A stretch of DNA of 63,123 nucleotides, taken from the NCBI GenBank assembly GCA_964244885.1, contig CAXTKD010000018.1:1-63123 (forward strand). Reading direction: 5' to 3'. Below, piece after piece: positions 62,033 to 63,123 of this stretch; positions within the stretch are counted from its first letter, which is position 1, and each line of letters begins with the position of its first letter. The notes beneath the pieces were generated by a model. It saw only the letters and a program-made list of their open reading frames with translations, was not told the DNA's origin and made no database searches. This DNA comes from CAXTKD01 sp964244885. GTDB lineage: Bacteria; Pseudomonadota; Alphaproteobacteria; Sphingomonadales; Sphingomonadaceae. The position numbers and the translations under genes were made by a program.

Positions 62033-62332
62033 TCAGCCAGCCTTTCGCTGTTCGCTCTCGACCACTTGCCGAAGCGCGGCGTTGATCTGCGTCTGATAAC
62101 CGCGCGCGCCGTCCTGCCGGGTCTTGAACCAATGCAGGATGTCGGCGTCGATCCGCAGCGTCACCTGCTCCTTGACCGGGCGATAGAATTTGCCGCGTTT
62201 CCAATTCGACCAGTCGGTCACCTCGGGCATGTCGGTCGTGTCGATCGTGTCGTCGGGCATGGCGGCGAGCTTTTCCAGCTCCGCCTTGATCTCTGGAGTG
62301 ATACCCTTCGACTTATGAATAACCGTCGTCAT
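62033..62332 (-). CDS. brnA: BrnA family antitoxin
   Basis: 99 residues. EIKAELEKLAAMPDDTIDTTDMPE followed by VTLRIDADILHWFKTRQDGARGYQTQINAALRQ, the ribbon-helix-helix DNA-binding end of BrnA. Neutralises BrnT and represses the operon. ATG 62332 overlaps the toxin stop by 20 bases. Ends beside the thiC fragment. Confidence 0.93.
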   Translation of the reverse strand: MTTVIHKSKGITPEIKAELEKLAAMPDDTIDTTDMPEVTDWSNWKRGKFYRPVKEQVTLRIDADILHWFKTRQDGARGYQTQINAALRQVVESEQRKAG

Positions 62333-62585
62333 AACGCCTTCTTTCGCTCGGTGTCGCGCGCCTCGCGCTGATGATGCGCCCGCCGCCTTCCTCGAAAATC
62401 GTGTGGACCACGAACAGCGTCGTCGCCGATACCCGGCCGATGACGCGCCAGCGGTCACCGTCCGGATGCGGGTCGGGCTCGCTGAGCAGCATCGGATCGT
62501 CGAAAACCAGCACCGCCGCTTCGAACGAAACGCCGTGGTTCTCGATGTTCTTGCGCGCCTTGTCCGCGTCCCATATCCACGTCAT
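62313..62585 (-). CDS. brnT: BrnT family type II toxin
   Basis: 90 residues. WIWDADKARKNIENHGVSFEAA, VFDDP and IISARRATPSERRRYDDGY are classical BrnT motifs. A RelE-like ribonuclease, partner of the overlapping BrnA. Its promoter begins right after the thiC stop codon. Confidence 0.95.
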   Translation of the reverse strand: MTWIWDADKARKNIENHGVSFEAAVLVFDDPMLLSEPDPHPDGDRWRVIGRVSATTLFVVHTIFEEGGGRIISARRATPSERRRYDDGYS

Positions 62586-62596
62586 CGATGTAACTA

Positions 62597-62625
62597 CAGA
62601 TATGACGTTACGGTCGGGGCGTCAA
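62597..62625 (-). promoter_or_regulatory. Predicted brnTA promoter with operator
   Basis: On the minus strand TTGACG (62625-62620), 17 bases, TATCTG (62602-62597). The inverted repeat GTAAC...GTTAC overlaps the -10 region and may bind BrnA. Transcription would start near 62590, about five bases before the toxin ATG. Confidence 0.55.

Positions 62626-63123
<498 letters not shown>

Overview
The window is GC-rich chromosomal DNA from an alphaproteobacterium. Gene content and the dispersed palindromic intergenic repeats suggest the Sphingomonadales (Sphingomonas or a close relative). That assignment is inference: there is no rRNA, and only one tRNA (tRNA-Ser, GGA). Genes are tightly packed, often with ATGA/GTGA overlaps. 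Most long reading frames opposite real genes are composition artefacts and are left out.

Layout, left to right. 1-4 kb: 3' part of ilvD, NAD(P)H-hydrate repair, a RumA-type RNA methyltransferase and a secreted SRPBCC protein. 4-10 kb: MAPEG protein, divergent HxlR regulator/SDR pair, then a polyamine pair (ornithine decarboxylase followed by a deoxyhypusine-synthase-like protein, probably homospermidine synthase) and a threonine dehydratase. 10-15 kb: small proteins, a CoxE-type VWA protein, a YfcC transporter and a MoxR ATPase. 14.6-23 kb: one compact operon of DUF4159, MoxR, DUF58, BatA, a DUF4175-like protein, a large membrane protein and a secreted protein, a likely envelope chaperone or assembly system. 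23-30 kb: TldE/TldD, then GH130 with a glycosyltransferase fused to a toroid domain. 30-34 kb: tRNA-Ser and the two-gene NHEJ system LigD/Ku. 34-43 kb: MAPEG, GNAT, a large lipoprotein of unknown function, DUF488/YaaA, TPR proteins, guaB and an RsmB-type methyltransferase. 43-55.6 kb: M14 peptidase, rsmA, DsbA-like and M48 proteases, RNase E, amidase, PBP1A, and prfB with an intact programmed frameshift site. 55.6-59 kb: CorA/ZntB, PNPOx-like, DUF1428, ung and a membrane-anchored LuxR-type regulator.

The right end (about 59.1-62.6 kb) is clearly accessory. It holds a BrnT toxin paired with an XRE antitoxin, a VOC gene broken by a 23-bp dispersed repeat, an AT-rich frameshifted gene with a HEPN-like RNxxxH motif, a convergent 2H-phosphoesterase-like gene, a second toxin-antitoxin pair (BrnT-BrnA), and a diverged extra copy of the 3' end of thiC. 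Intact thiC follows and runs off the window. The brnTA module is bracketed by thiC 3' ends, which points to stepwise integration at the end of thiC and makes this the best candidate for an undescribed defence or stress island.

At least five families of palindromic repeats lie between genes. They probably act as bidirectional terminators, in one case seem to supply a ribosome binding site, and in one case (23 bp) have disrupted a gene.
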